A stretch of 64,000 bases of DNA, from the NCBI GenBank assembly GCA_000406005.1, contig ASZN01000008.1, positions 1 to 64,000 of the forward strand. The letters run 5' to 3'. Made by a program: the position numbers and the translations under genes. Source of the DNA: Candidatus Poribacteria bacterium WGA-3G (GTDB lineage: Bacteria > Poribacteria > WGA-4E > WGA-3G). This document shows positions 9,512 through 18,548 of this stretch, piece by piece. The notes under the pieces are model-generated. The model did not search any database. It saw only the letters and a list, made by a program, of their open reading frames with translations, and was not told where the DNA came from. The stretch's first letter is position 1, and every line of letters starts with the position of its first letter.

Positions 9512-10285
9512 ATGAAACCGATTATCATAGTGTTGTTCGTCATTGCACTGAGTTTCAGTGTTAGTGCGTGGGCAATAAACGACGACGATGCCCTCATGTT
9601 GTACTTCACTTTTGACAAAGATGAGGGTGGCAAAGTTACAGATGTGAGTGGAAATAACCTTGAAGGGGCTTTTGAAGGTGCAGTTTGGTCGAAAGACGGC
9701 AAGTTCGGTGGTGCTGTCTATCTTGAAGACACCGAAAAATTTGTAGAGGTAGACGCGGTTCCTGAACTTGACATCACCGATGAACTCACGATTCAAGCAT
9801 GGTTTTTCCCTGAAGAGTCTCAACCCGATTCTAACCTAATGGGTCGCAGAAGCGGAGCAAACGTTGGCGGTTATTGCCTGCAATGGAGCGCACAGTTTAC
9901 CGGTGCCCCACAAATTGAGACGTGGATTAACATCGGAGGCTGGCAAGGTTCCCGAAATAAACAGACCATTAAACCGGCGTTAGAGGAATGGCACCATGTC
10001 TCCTCTACCTACGATGGCGATATGATTCGCCAATATATTGATGGTGAGTTAGATGTCGAATTCGGTCCGGCGGGTAAGATTAACAGTATTGATGTTGTCT
10101 TCCGTATCGGTAAGGCACAAACAGGATTAAAGGGTATGGTCGGTTTGGTCGATGAGGTAGCCATCTACAATCGCGCCCTCACCGTTGACGAAATCAACCA
10201 AGATATGGAAAACGGTGTCTTCTTTGCTGTGTCTCCGAAGGACAAACTTGCCACAACATGGGGTAAGTTGAAGTTGAAAATGTAA
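9512..10285 (+). CDS. Secreted LamG (concanavalin-like) domain protein
   Basis: A 257-residue protein with a signal peptide (about residues 1-22, ending SVSAWA). The rest is one LamG/concanavalin-type jelly roll: LMLYFTFD at the start, VEVDAVPELDITDELTIQAWF in the middle, and DEVAIYNRALTVDEI at the end. These are the family's standard landmarks. The protein ends in KDKLATTWGKLK, a tail also present in the next gene. It is probably exported and binds a glycan or acts as a surface protein; the ligand is unknown. An AAAAAGGAG ribosome site precedes the ATG. Confidence 0.85.
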   Translation: MKPIIIVLFVIALSFSVSAWAINDDDALMLYFTFDKDEGGKVTDVSGNNLEGAFEGAVWSKDGKFGGAVYLEDTEKFVEVDAVPELDITDELTIQAWFFPEESQPDSNLMGRRSGANVGGYCLQWSAQFTGAPQIETWINIGGWQGSRNKQTIKPALEEWHHVSSTYDGDMIRQYIDGELDVEFGPAGKINSIDVVFRIGKAQTGLKGMVGLVDEVAIYNRALTVDEINQDMENGVFFAVSPKDKLATTWGKLKLKM

Positions 10286-10399
10286 AACTGATAAATATTG
10301 TCATCCCGGCAGTGCCACAATGCCTGCCTGTTCCAGTTCTACCGGAAAGGCGGGTTCTCATATCCGCCTTTCTATGCATTCTACGAGGAGGAATCACTG

Positions 10400-11188
10400 A
10401 TGAGAGCCCAAGTTCTTACGATACTATGCGTTTTTCTAAGTGTATCCCTCTGCTTCGCAGTTTATGCTGCGGGTGGGAAGGGGAATGTGAAACAACTCGG
10501 TAAGCAGCTATATGTCTGGCATTTCGACGAAGGTAAAGGGAACGAGAGCGAGGAGGCGACTGCAGGCTTAGTCGGCGAATTTAATGGGAATGTGAAATGG
10601 ACTGAAGGTATTCTCGGCAAAGCCGTGGAGATGGCGGGTTCGGTCGGTAAAGCCGATTTCATAGAGGTCGCGCACTCCGACGAAGTTGATATAGATGAAG
10701 CGATTACAATGATGGCGTGGGTTTATCCTGAAGAACTGCCAGCAGGTGATCAGGCGAACAAATTCACCATCTTCTACAAGAACACGTACTATCTACAAAT
10801 TGAACCTGGAGAGGGGAAACTCGCTTACTATTTCTACGAGACCAGTAGTGCAGGCTATCATATCTCTGACGGGAAGATAAAGGCAAAAGAGTGGAGCCAC
10901 GTTGCCATTGTGTGGAATGGGAAGGAAGCCGGTTTCTATATCAATGGCGAATCTGATGGCACCGCTATCGCACAGAAGGGACCCGGTCTAAGTAGGGCAG
11001 ATAAACCTTTGCGGTTTGGCGGTGAGAACAACGGATGTTGTCCCCGTTTCTTTCAGGGACGGATTGACGAACTCATGTTAGCCAATTATCCGCTCACTGA
11101 AGCCGAACTCCAGAAGATTATCAACGATACGCTCGCTGTTTCTGTTCGTGGTAAACTGACGACAACGTGGGGTAATTTGAAGAGATAA
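10400..11188 (+). CDS. Secreted LamG domain protein with shared C-terminal tail
   Basis: About 262 residues. The start at 10400 (MRAQVLTILCVFLSV) follows GAGGAGG and gives a clear signal peptide; an upstream in-frame start would place the hydrophobic segment internally. A single LamG domain follows (LYVWHFDEGKG, EVAHSDEVDIDEAITMMAWV, RIDELMLANYPLTEAEL). It ends in RGKLTTTWGNLKR, close to the tail of the preceding LamG protein. The two genes are 114 bases apart and co-directional, so they probably form one unit. Confidence 0.85.
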   Translation: MRAQVLTILCVFLSVSLCFAVYAAGGKGNVKQLGKQLYVWHFDEGKGNESEEATAGLVGEFNGNVKWTEGILGKAVEMAGSVGKADFIEVAHSDEVDIDEAITMMAWVYPEELPAGDQANKFTIFYKNTYYLQIEPGEGKLAYYFYETSSAGYHISDGKIKAKEWSHVAIVWNGKEAGFYINGESDGTAIAQKGPGLSRADKPLRFGGENNGCCPRFFQGRIDELMLANYPLTEAELQKIINDTLAVSVRGKLTTTWGNLKR

Positions 11189-11214
11189 CAGTGGTGTAAC
11201 TCGTTTTTAATCGG

Positions 11215-11246
11215 ATGGGCGGGATCTCGTTCTCGCCCATTTTTTG
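11215..11246 (+). terminator. Rho-independent terminator after the LamG pair
   Basis: ATGGGCG (11215-11221) pairs with CGCCCAT (11234-11240), followed at once by a run of T. It lies 27 bases after the stop of the second LamG gene. Confidence 0.8.
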
Positions 11247-11311
11247 TTGCAAATAGGCGGTTATAGACGTATAATAGGTTTAAAACCGTCGTCGGTAGGG
11301 GTGTGAAGATA

Positions 11312-12772
11312 ATGCAGAAAACTAAAGATAAACAGCAATCACCGAATGTTCATATTGCAGTTGAGAATTTTGGACCGATAGAAAAGGCAGAGATAGATCT
11401 GCGTCCGCTGACTGTGTTTGTCGGTGAGAGTAACACCGGCAAGACCTATCTCGCCGCACTCTTTTATGCATTACAGCGTACCTTTGATGAGATCTCACAA
11501 GTCCCTTGGTCGCCCCGTCGTATACTCCAATTAGGCGATGTTTACCACTCGCGACATCCCAGACCCTCGACTCAGGTATTGTCAGAGGAAACGCGAGAAG
11601 TGCTTGAAAAATTAAATGTAACTGGACAGCCATTCAAATTTTCTGATTCACCTCAGTGGTTACAGGACCGGTTGCGATCTGACTTGGTGGATTCTGAAAG
11701 GTTTAAAGATGAACTTAGACGATGTTTTGATCTTGAATCCGCTTCCGAGTTGATTAGGTTCGCTCAGGATCAGAATGACGCAATGAGGATTTTACTGAAA
11801 GTCAGCGAGGAAGATCAAACCCTTTGGTCCTTTGAAATCTATGACTCTGGATCCGGTATTACTACAGATGGATTTATCAATAACGATACGGTACTGCGTC
11901 ACGACGATAGAGCGGCGTTGCGGGAGACACTTGACCCTGGAGGTTGGAGGCAAGAGCCCGTGCGCCTTTTTAGTTGGAGGGCCCCTGCGGAATCTTATTA
12001 TTTACCTGCTGCTCGGAGTGGAATCATGGAAACCCATGCGGTAATTACCAGTTCGCTTGTAGATCGTGTTACCCGCGTCGGGTTAGAACGATTTTCAGAA
12101 ATTCCCGCGTTTTCAGGGTTAATAGCGGATTTCTTAAAGCAAATCATAGGTTCCGAGGAACGCCATCTGCCTTCAGATGAAATGAATGGAATTGCTGAGG
12201 TTTTGGAAAACGAAGTGCTGCGCGGGGAAATAGAAGTCAGGAAATCTGCAGCAGAATATCCAGAATTCCGCTATCGTCCGAAAAAATCTGAACAGGCTCT
12301 ACGTATGAGCCAATCTTCATCAATGGTATCAGAACTTGCCCCTTTAGTTCTATTTCTGCGCGGGATTGTTCGACCGGGCGATACACTTATCATTGAAGAA
12401 CCCGAAGCCCATCTACATCCAGCTGCCCAAACCAAGGTTGCTTTAACCCTCGCCCGCTTAGTTCGAGCCGGTGTGCGTGTGGTTATCACAACACATAGCG
12501 ACTGGCTCCTTGAGCAAATTGGTAACTTGGTTCGCGAAGGTGAAGTGATGAAACTGGGAAAAAATAAGACAGAACCGACGACTTGGTTGACGAAGGAGGA
12601 AGTTGGTGCGTGGTGGTTCCGCACAGACAAGCCGGTGGTGGAAATACCGTTTGATAACATTGAAGGCATAGAGCCGAAAGATTACTATGACGTTGCTGAG
12701 GAACTCCATAATAACGCTGTTGAATTCCAACAGCATCTCCTGAATGAGGAAAAATGCGGTGATGATGAGTGA
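11312..12772 (+). CDS. AAA ATPase of the AAA_15/OLD-like type
   Basis: About 486 residues. Residues 35-50 hold the P-loop GESNTGKT after the typical entry FGPIEKAEIDLRPLTVFVG. Near residue 375 is the Walker B region LIIEEPEAHLHP, with the ABC-like 'EEPEAHLHP' signature of SMC/OLD-type ATPases, then VVITTHSDWLL (switch His). Such proteins act as dimeric ATPase sensors in many anti-phage systems. The next gene starts inside its 3' end (12762, stop at 12772), indicating coupled translation. An alternative GTG start lies at 11303. The precise family name is not assigned. Confidence 0.82.
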   Translation: MQKTKDKQQSPNVHIAVENFGPIEKAEIDLRPLTVFVGESNTGKTYLAALFYALQRTFDEISQVPWSPRRILQLGDVYHSRHPRPSTQVLSEETREVLEKLNVTGQPFKFSDSPQWLQDRLRSDLVDSERFKDELRRCFDLESASELIRFAQDQNDAMRILLKVSEEDQTLWSFEIYDSGSGITTDGFINNDTVLRHDDRAALRETLDPGGWRQEPVRLFSWRAPAESYYLPAARSGIMETHAVITSSLVDRVTRVGLERFSEIPAFSGLIADFLKQIIGSEERHLPSDEMNGIAEVLENEVLRGEIEVRKSAAEYPEFRYRPKKSEQALRMSQSSSMVSELAPLVLFLRGIVRPGDTLIIEEPEAHLHPAAQTKVALTLARLVRAGVRVVITTHSDWLLEQIGNLVREGEVMKLGKNKTEPTTWLTKEEVGAWWFRTDKPVVEIPFDNIEGIEPKDYYDVAEELHNNAVEFQQHLLNEEKCGDDE

Positions 12773-13256
12773 AGTTCTCAGCGAGATCCGAGAACGGGTT
12801 GGCGAAGAAAACCTTATTAACTCGTGTGGGGACCGTAGGTGTCGTGTTGATATGACTGATATTCCACGCGAACGGGTTGTGATAAATGTAGACACAGCAT
12901 TCTTGGCAAACCAAAGCGCGAGTAAACGATGTGACCGGATACTGATTTATGGAGATACCGTTAAAAACAGGTTAGTTGTGGCTTTAATTGAACTCAAGAG
13001 CGGTACCTTCAGAGCAACAGAGGTATGTGAACAGCTACAAGGAAGCGTAGGTCTGTTTTCTGACTTAATACCGCAAGTTCTTGAAACTACCTGTATCCCA
13101 ATTCTGTTTTACGGTAAAGGAGTTTCCAAATTACAACGTAAAGATATCAATAGAAACCCAGTGCATTTCCGAAATCAAAAATTTCCTATTCGGCTAAAAA
13201 AATGTGGTGAACCGGAGAATCTGGTGAATGTGTTGTCTAAATCTGATAATCTCTGA
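12762..13256 (+). CDS. Putative PD-(D/E)XK nuclease partner of the ATPase
   Basis: About 164 residues, no family recognised outright. Residues 57-81 read CDRILIYG...VALIELKSG, which fits the PD-(D/E)XK core: Asp58, then Glu77-Leu-Lys79 on the next strand. CGDRRCRVD near the N-terminus adds two cysteines, and more follow. The start is one of two ATGs at 12762/12765, preceded by GAGGA and overlapping the end of the ATPase gene by about 10 bases. ATPase plus nuclease with overlapping frames is the usual form of small anti-phage modules. The nuclease call is inference from one motif. Confidence 0.55.
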   Translation: MMSEVLSEIRERVGEENLINSCGDRRCRVDMTDIPRERVVINVDTAFLANQSASKRCDRILIYGDTVKNRLVVALIELKSGTFRATEVCEQLQGSVGLFSDLIPQVLETTCIPILFYGKGVSKLQRKDINRNPVHFRNQKFPIRLKKCGEPENLVNVLSKSDNL

Positions 13257-13277
13257 GTATGACTGGTCAAATTTCCA

Positions 13278-13916
13278 TTATGGTAGTTCAGATACAATCT
13301 CTTTAAGCGCGCCTTCTTGTTGGGCAAAAGCCTTGAGTTCTGGGTTGAGATTTACTGCCTGTGTGAGCGAGTCTACGGCTTTTTGAGATTCACCCTCTAA
13401 AGCGTAGGCACAGGCGAGGTTGTAGTGGAGTAAGGCGGTTTTTGGAAAAATTTCGAGGGCGCGTAAACTCGACACGCGGGCATCAGCAGGTAGGTTCTGC
13501 TGAAGATAGGCGGTTGTCAGGTTCACATAACCTTCGGCAATATTCGGTGCCATCTCAATCACTTTTTTGAAGTTCTCAACAGCGGGTGCATATTCTTTGG
13601 CATAAAGATATGCTTGTCCGAGGTTGTTGTAAACAGAGGGTTCTTCCGTGAAGAAGAGCGTGCGCTGTTTATTTTTTATCGCTTTCTGATACACCTCTAT
13701 CGCTTGTTTTGCGTCACCGTTACGCATCAGGAAGGTCGCCTTCCGATACTGGTCGTTGAACTGGGTTTGATGATGCCAGACCCAGATGAACAACACCGTT
13801 ACCGCAAGGCAGAACGTCATACAGACGATTCTGAAAACTTTATTGGTAGGTGCCTGCTCAGTGTCTTCTGCCTCTGCAGGTTCTTGCTCCGGAACTTGGT
13901 TCTCATTGGAAATCAT
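13278..13916 (-). CDS. Membrane-anchored TPR protein
   Basis: 212 residues. An acidic N-terminal tail is followed by one membrane segment (VFRIVCMTFCLAVTVLFIWVW, about 27-47) and about four tetratricopeptide repeats, e.g. AIEVYQKAIK and YNNLGQAYLYAKEYAPAVENF. A single-pass protein with the repeats on one side of the membrane is typical of assembly scaffolds. No partner gene is adjacent. It converges with the ATPase-nuclease pair. Confidence 0.8.
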   Translation of the reverse strand: MISNENQVPEQEPAEAEDTEQAPTNKVFRIVCMTFCLAVTVLFIWVWHHQTQFNDQYRKATFLMRNGDAKQAIEVYQKAIKNKQRTLFFTEEPSVYNNLGQAYLYAKEYAPAVENFKKVIEMAPNIAEGYVNLTTAYLQQNLPADARVSSLRALEIFPKTALLHYNLACAYALEGESQKAVDSLTQAVNLNPELKAFAQQEGALKEIVSELP

Positions 13917-14008
13917 AATTTATTTTCCATGCTTCATAGGTATAATTCATTCTATAGATATAAAATCTGTCCTTGTTTACTAAAGTGTACAGAATACATC
14001 AGAAACCG

Positions 14009-14033
14009 ATAATCTGACCGTAGGTCAGATTAT
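14009..14033. promoter_or_regulatory. 11-base inverted repeat upstream of an oxidoreductase gene
   Basis: ATAATCTGACC (14009-14019), GTA, then GGTCAGATTAT (14023-14033): a perfect inverted repeat ending 23 bases before the ATG at 14057. The position suits an operator for a dimeric repressor, or a 5' hairpin in the mRNA. No regulator gene is adjacent. Confidence 0.5.
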
Positions 14034-14056
14034 AGCAAAGGACCCTAATTAAAAAT

Positions 14057-15106
14057 ATGAAAACTTACGGATTTGGTATTATTGGATGCGGGATGATCTC
14101 CGATTTTCATTCCGCTGCGATTTCTGAAATAGAAAATGGTCGGCTCGTCGCTGTCAGTTCACGCAATGCTGAAAACGCCAAACGACTCACCGATCAATAC
14201 AACGTTGAGAGTTACACCGATTATACAGAGATGCTCAAACGGGACGACCTCGATATTGTGTGCGTCTGTACGCCGAGTGGTGCGCATTTAGAACCTGCCG
14301 TTGCTGCAGCAGAAGCGGGAAAACACGTTGTCGTTGAAAAACCGTTAGAGATTACCCTCGAACGGTGCGATGCGATCATCGAAGCGTGCGACGCAGCCGA
14401 TGTTCGACTCTGTGCTATCTTCAACTCCCGTTTTACCGAAAGCACGCGGCTCGTTAAATCTACTATTGAAAGTGGACGGTTCGGCAAACTGACGTTAGGT
14501 GATGCCTATATCAAATGGTACCGTTCACAAGAGTATTACGACAGCGGCGGTTGGCGCGGCACGTGGGACCTTGATGGCGGCGGTGCGCTGATGAACCAAT
14601 CCATTCACGCCATCGATCTGCTCCAGTATTTTATGGGTCCCGTCCAAGCCGTCCAAGCGTTTACGGATACCTTAGCACATGAACGGATTGAGGTTGAAGA
14701 TGCCGCGGTTGCTGCGCTCCGTTTTGAAAATAGTGCACTCGGTGTCATTGAAGGCACAACTGCCACTTACCCGGGTATGCTCAAGAAAACCGAAATCTCT
14801 GGCACAAAAGGCACCGTCGTTTTAGCCGAAGAGGACATCGTGACGTGGGAATTCGATCCTGAACTCCCTGAAGATGCCGAAATCCGAGAGAAATTCGCGC
14901 AAAAAACGGACACGGGTGGTGGCGCATCCGACCCGCGTGCGATTAACCACGCAAATCACCGACGGCAGATGGAGAATCTTATTAACGGACTTGAAAGCGA
15001 TGCCTCACATCTCGTTGATGGACGCGAGGGACGCAAAGCCGTTGAGATTATCCTTGCGATTTATCAGTCCAGCCGTGAAGGACGCATCGTTGAACTGCCG
15101 CTTTAA
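14057..15106 (+). CDS. Gfo/Idh/MocA family oxidoreductase
   Basis: A 349-residue protein with the dinucleotide loop GIIGCGMISDFHSAA near the N-terminus and VVEKPLEITLERCDAI (EKP motif) at about residues 95-110. DLDGGGALMNQSIHAIDLLQY carries the GG..xxxxxHxxD substrate-site motif found in active members. It stands alone, with the palindrome at 14009-14033 just before it and a long hairpin just after. The substrate is unknown but probably a sugar or cyclitol. Confidence 0.9.
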   Translation: MKTYGFGIIGCGMISDFHSAAISEIENGRLVAVSSRNAENAKRLTDQYNVESYTDYTEMLKRDDLDIVCVCTPSGAHLEPAVAAAEAGKHVVVEKPLEITLERCDAIIEACDAADVRLCAIFNSRFTESTRLVKSTIESGRFGKLTLGDAYIKWYRSQEYYDSGGWRGTWDLDGGGALMNQSIHAIDLLQYFMGPVQAVQAFTDTLAHERIEVEDAAVAALRFENSALGVIEGTTATYPGMLKKTEISGTKGTVVLAEEDIVTWEFDPELPEDAEIREKFAQKTDTGGGASDPRAINHANHRRQMENLINGLESDASHLVDGREGRKAVEIILAIYQSSREGRIVELPL

Positions 15107-15110
15107 TAGT

Positions 15111-15166
15111 TTTGACCAACAACTCGCGCCTTAGCACGAATATTTGTAGGCGAGTTGTTGGTCAAA
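15111..15166. terminator. 17-base-pair hairpin after the oxidoreductase gene
   Basis: Perfect arms at 15111-15127 and 15150-15166 enclose 22 bases. It follows the stop codon by four bases and lacks a T tract. It may stabilise or end the transcript. Confidence 0.5.
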
Positions 15167-15239
15167 GTTATCGGTTTGCCTCGCAGTGAGAGTCGTCAGT
15201 TAAGAAACTTTGATTAGGACTCACGCATACTTGACGAAG

Positions 15240-15350
15240 TGTGGTTCGTAGTAGGGCAATTCATTGCCCGTTTAGAATGTGCGATAATGCACATCGCATC
15301 TGGGCGAGTACGCCGCAAAAAATCGCGCTACTACGAACTGCCCCTCAACG
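15240..15350. repeat. Dispersed intergenic repeat with nested inverted arms
   Basis: GTTCGTAGTA near 15245 is complementary to TACTACGAAC near 15340, and inside lies GGGCAATTCATTGCCC. The inner part recurs near 16716-16739 (GTAGTAGGGCAATTCATTGC), so this is a small dispersed element. Confidence 0.55.
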
Positions 15351-15356
15351 CAAGGT

Positions 15357-16388
15357 TCACGAAGCACTTTCACGTGAACTTTCTCCAATGAATTTGTAAA
15401 TTTCTTCGACTTCATTCGGAGAAGTCAGAAACCATTCCCTTCCGGGTGCTTCCTCTATGTGTTTCCGTCGGACCTTCAAAATACCATGTATGATTCGCTC
15501 TATCTCCTTGGGCCTATCAGTTTTAATATGAAGACCGATCTTGGGACTTTCTGGAAGTCCCGTGGCTTGACCTCTAATTCTCCCATCTGCTTCGCCGTGT
15601 ATAGTCCTACCGATCTTGCACTCCCAAACCTTTTCACCCTTGGATTCTGAACTCTCTCTATACTGCGGGTAATAGTAAAGGTAGACCGAACTGTTACCGG
15701 AGCCGATAGTCCTTTCAGGAACTAAATCAGAATTCGGGATCGTATTTTTACGACGGGGTGTCAAACTGCCTTTCAGCTCGCTTAAATCTATGCCATGCTT
15801 TTCAGCGACAGAGTTGATTAGTTCAGTGGCGGTTTCTTTACTTAGTCGCATAATTTTTCCGAACCTTGCGGGCATATTTTCTCCCCAGTCCGTAACAACC
15901 CACTTCTTGAACTCATCCGCATCTCGTTCCTTAAATATTAGATCTTTGACATGCTGTTTATAGCTATCCGTGCTGGCGATCTTTTCAATCTCATCAGCGC
16001 TAAGCCCAGTTCTAAGTTCCAACTGCTCAACTGTACGGTTTCCACTCAATGACCGATACCAGCACAAGCATGCGAGTCCTCTAGCAGAAGTATCACTGTT
16101 TACATCAAGTTTAACTTGCAAATAACCTCTTGCCCAGGCAGTAGAGGCTATTACTTGCTCTATCGGTGTGTTTGGTGCTTCGGAAAACCTCTCCAGGTCT
16201 TTAGCAACTTCTTCAGCCCAGGTTCTTTTAAAGGAACTCTTGCGAATCGGAAGATCATAAACCTTTTCTTCTGTCTCTCCCGTCTTACGCTTAACATGCA
16301 CTTCAATCCGTTTATCAGCAGTGATTACGGATACCGACTGTATTTCTGATACATCGGCAATGTCGTTCCCTTGGAATACAACTTTCAT
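15357..16388 (-). CDS. Protein with C-terminal T5orf172/GIY-YIG-type domain
   Basis: About 343 residues. The last 110 or so have the layout of T5orf172/MUG113 GIY-YIG-like domains: VYLYYYPQYR, WECKIGRT, an Arg-rich stretch RIRGQATGLPESPKIGL, EIERIIHGILK and GREWFLTSPNEV. The first 230 residues are charged and not recognised. Catalytic GIY-YIG members cut DNA, while MUG113-type domains are also found in regulators. The start at 16388 (MKVVFQGND) follows AGGAAG. Its setting among repeats suggests acquired DNA. Confidence 0.7.
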   Translation of the reverse strand: MKVVFQGNDIADVSEIQSVSVITADKRIEVHVKRKTGETEEKVYDLPIRKSSFKRTWAEEVAKDLERFSEAPNTPIEQVIASTAWARGYLQVKLDVNSDTSARGLACLCWYRSLSGNRTVEQLELRTGLSADEIEKIASTDSYKQHVKDLIFKERDADEFKKWVVTDWGENMPARFGKIMRLSKETATELINSVAEKHGIDLSELKGSLTPRRKNTIPNSDLVPERTIGSGNSSVYLYYYPQYRESSESKGEKVWECKIGRTIHGEADGRIRGQATGLPESPKIGLHIKTDRPKEIERIIHGILKVRRKHIEEAPGREWFLTSPNEVEEIYKFIGESSRESAS

Positions 16389-16933
16389 TTTTCTTCCTTT
16401 TGTGGTTTTCGCCTTCGGAACGATTGGTATCAGTCGGATGAAGGTATTTAACACATTCCTGATAAAATTTGACGAACAAAATTGATAACAGTAGAAAACA
16501 TAACATGCCGCCCTTATAGGGCTTGACTCTTTTATTTATCCTCTTCTATAAACATAATGAAGAAACACCAAAGCAAATAACCCTACGGGACTAAAGAGGT
16601 TTCTGAAGTATTCAAGGTTTTCGCTTAGAATCCGGTTCGGTTAATGAAGATTAATTTATTAATTCGGTAATGTCGGAACGTGCGATGAATCGCACTACTA
16701 CGAGCCTGCCTGTTTGTAGTAGGGCAATTCATTGCCCGTCAATTACCGATTTATTTTCTTAAACTTCATCAAACCGAACCTACCGGACCTGGGCCTGAGA
16801 AGGTTATTTTTTTTAAAATTGACACTTATGATGCGGTTAGGAAACCGAGCCTACCGGGCCTGGGGAAAGTGGAACTCCGGAGGTCGCTCCTACAAGAAAG
16901 CGTTCACGAATCATTTTACACAATGCAAAGAAT
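16389..16933. repeat. Gene-free stretch with dispersed repeats
   Basis: No gene can be supported here. It holds pieces of two dispersed repeats: TCCGGTTCGGTTAATGAAG near 16630 with ACCGAACCTACCGGACCTGG near 16775, a second ACCGAGCCTACCGGGCCTGG near 16842, and the GGGCAATTCATTGCCC element near 16725. The same units occur at 26.86 kb and 29.2-29.3 kb. Confidence 0.6.
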
Positions 16934-16961
16934 TTGACACAATATCAAAATGTGCTAAACT
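16934..16961 (+). promoter_or_regulatory. Sigma-70 type promoter
   Basis: TTGACA (16934-16939), 16 bases, TAAACT (16956-16961). About 20 bases separate it from the ATG at 16982, so the leader is very short. Confidence 0.5.
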
Positions 16962-16981
16962 TAACGCAAAGGAGATACAGA

Positions 16982-18037
16982 ATGCAAAAACCGATTCGTT
17001 TAGGACTTATTGGCTGTGGCGGAATTGTGCAAATTACGCATGCCCGCGCTTACCGTGCCCTCTCGGATACTGTTCAGGTTGCTGCACTGGCAGATGTTGT
17101 TCCAGAAAACCTGCAAAAAGTTGGTGAAATGTTCGATGTGCCTGCGGAAAAGCAGTACACGGATTATCGGGAGATGCTGGGACATGCAGCCGTTGATGTG
17201 GTGACGATTGCTACGCCGCATTCATTTCACGCGGAACAGGTAATCGCAGCGGCAAATGCTGGCGTGGCTGTTATCTCGGAAAAACCGATGGCGACGACGC
17301 TTGAAGAGGCGGATCAAATTCTGGAAGCGGTTCGTAATAACGGTGTACCTTATACGGTTGTACATAACTACATCTTCACGGCGGGGATGCGTGTGGCGAT
17401 GACAGAACTCGAGGCGTTAGGTAAACCACATTTCGGACGAAGCACTGGAATGGGATTAAAGCCTGCGGACTTCTCGGCTGCGCATCCGACCCCGGCATTC
17501 GCGTGGCGTGCGAGTAAAGCGAAAGGTGGCGGTTGTATCATCGATACGAGTTACCACGAAATCTATTCCGTCTGTGCGCTGATGCGATCCCCGGTGCGTT
17601 ATGTTGAGGCACGGGTGCAAACGCTACGACTTGACATTGATGTTGACGATATTGCGATGTTGTTGTGTGAGCATGAAGACGGAAGTATTACGACTGTTTC
17701 AGGTGCGTGGTGCGTGCCCGGTACGGATTCCGGTTGGTGTGAGATGCATGCTGAAAACGGTTCGCTACGTGTCAATCATCGGCACAACGTGGCGGACGCG
17801 CTCCGTCGTTATACACGTGCAGATGGCTGGAAACAGTTGGAACTGCCTGCGTTTGGTGAGGCAGAAAGTGCCGATGCGAGCGGACATGTCCGTTACTTTA
17901 CGGAGACTTTCAACGCGCTTGCGGCGGACACAGTTTTACCGGTGCTTCCAGAGATGGCGTATCACAACCTTGCGATTATTGAGGCGGCACGCAAAGCGAC
18001 AACAGAACGCCGCGCCATTGAGATTCCGCCGCTATAG
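16982..18037 (+). CDS. Gfo/Idh/MocA family oxidoreductase
   Basis: About 351 residues. The Rossmann loop GLIGCGGIVQITHARAY comes at the start, ISEKPMATTLEEADQIL is the EKP motif, and GGGCIIDTSYHEIYSVCAL carries the conserved GG...D..xH substrate motif. The start at 16982 follows AAAGGAGATACAGA; an earlier non-ATG start lies on top of the promoter and is rejected. A small membrane protein gene follows eight bases after the stop, so the two are co-transcribed. Confidence 0.9.
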   Translation: MQKPIRLGLIGCGGIVQITHARAYRALSDTVQVAALADVVPENLQKVGEMFDVPAEKQYTDYREMLGHAAVDVVTIATPHSFHAEQVIAAANAGVAVISEKPMATTLEEADQILEAVRNNGVPYTVVHNYIFTAGMRVAMTELEALGKPHFGRSTGMGLKPADFSAAHPTPAFAWRASKAKGGGCIIDTSYHEIYSVCALMRSPVRYVEARVQTLRLDIDVDDIAMLLCEHEDGSITTVSGAWCVPGTDSGWCEMHAENGSLRVNHRHNVADALRRYTRADGWKQLELPAFGEAESADASGHVRYFTETFNALAADTVLPVLPEMAYHNLAIIEAARKATTERRAIEIPPL

Positions 18038-18045
18038 GAGATTAG

Positions 18046-18477
18046 ATGAAAAGAGGTTTGCTATTCCACACTTTGGTTGTTTTGATGTTAGGGCTGAGTT
18101 TGAACATGTCCTTGCTGTGCTTAGCGCAGCAGAATTCGGTTGCCCTTCAAGCGAAATCGGATGCCGAGTATGATGCTGAAGACGATGTGAACACGACGTT
18201 GTGGCTTTCCGCGGGTGGGATTTTAGGTGTGGCAGGGACTTGCTTGCTCGGTGCTGTTGCTGTCGGTGGTGCGTATGTCTATCAACCGGTTCCACCTGCG
18301 GATCGACTTCTCGGTAAATCGGCAGAATATGTTAATTTTTACGTGGATGCCTACAAAGCGAGGATGCGGAGGCTCCAGTTGGTTGCCGCGACAAAAGGTG
18401 CCCTCGGTGGTTCGGCTGTCTTCTTTCTCTTGGGAACGCTTAACATAAGACCGTGGTCAGATTTTGTTATTTGGTAG
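18046..18477 (+). CDS. Small membrane protein of unknown function
   Basis: 143 residues, family not recognised. A hydrophobic N-terminus (about 6-27, ending CLAQQ) looks like a signal peptide. A glycine-rich membrane segment (LWLSAGGILGVAGTCLLGAVAVGGAYVY) and a third hydrophobic stretch (ALGGSAVFFLLGTLNI) follow, with a basic linker KARMRRLQ between them. AGGAG precedes the ATG, eight bases after the preceding oxidoreductase gene. Co-transcription does not by itself suggest a function. Confidence 0.65.
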   Translation: MKRGLLFHTLVVLMLGLSLNMSLLCLAQQNSVALQAKSDAEYDAEDDVNTTLWLSAGGILGVAGTCLLGAVAVGGAYVYQPVPPADRLLGKSAEYVNFYVDAYKARMRRLQLVAATKGALGGSAVFFLLGTLNIRPWSDFVIW

Positions 18478-18548
18478 ATATTCTTGTGGAGAGGCGAGGA
18501 TTGCGCGGGTGCGCCACGAGACCTCGCCTACAGTGTTCCATGAAAATA

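Noticed and set aside
11312..13256. PARIS system
   Set aside because: The ATPase type would fit, but the partner has no Toprim/DUF4435 features; its motif is D...ELK.
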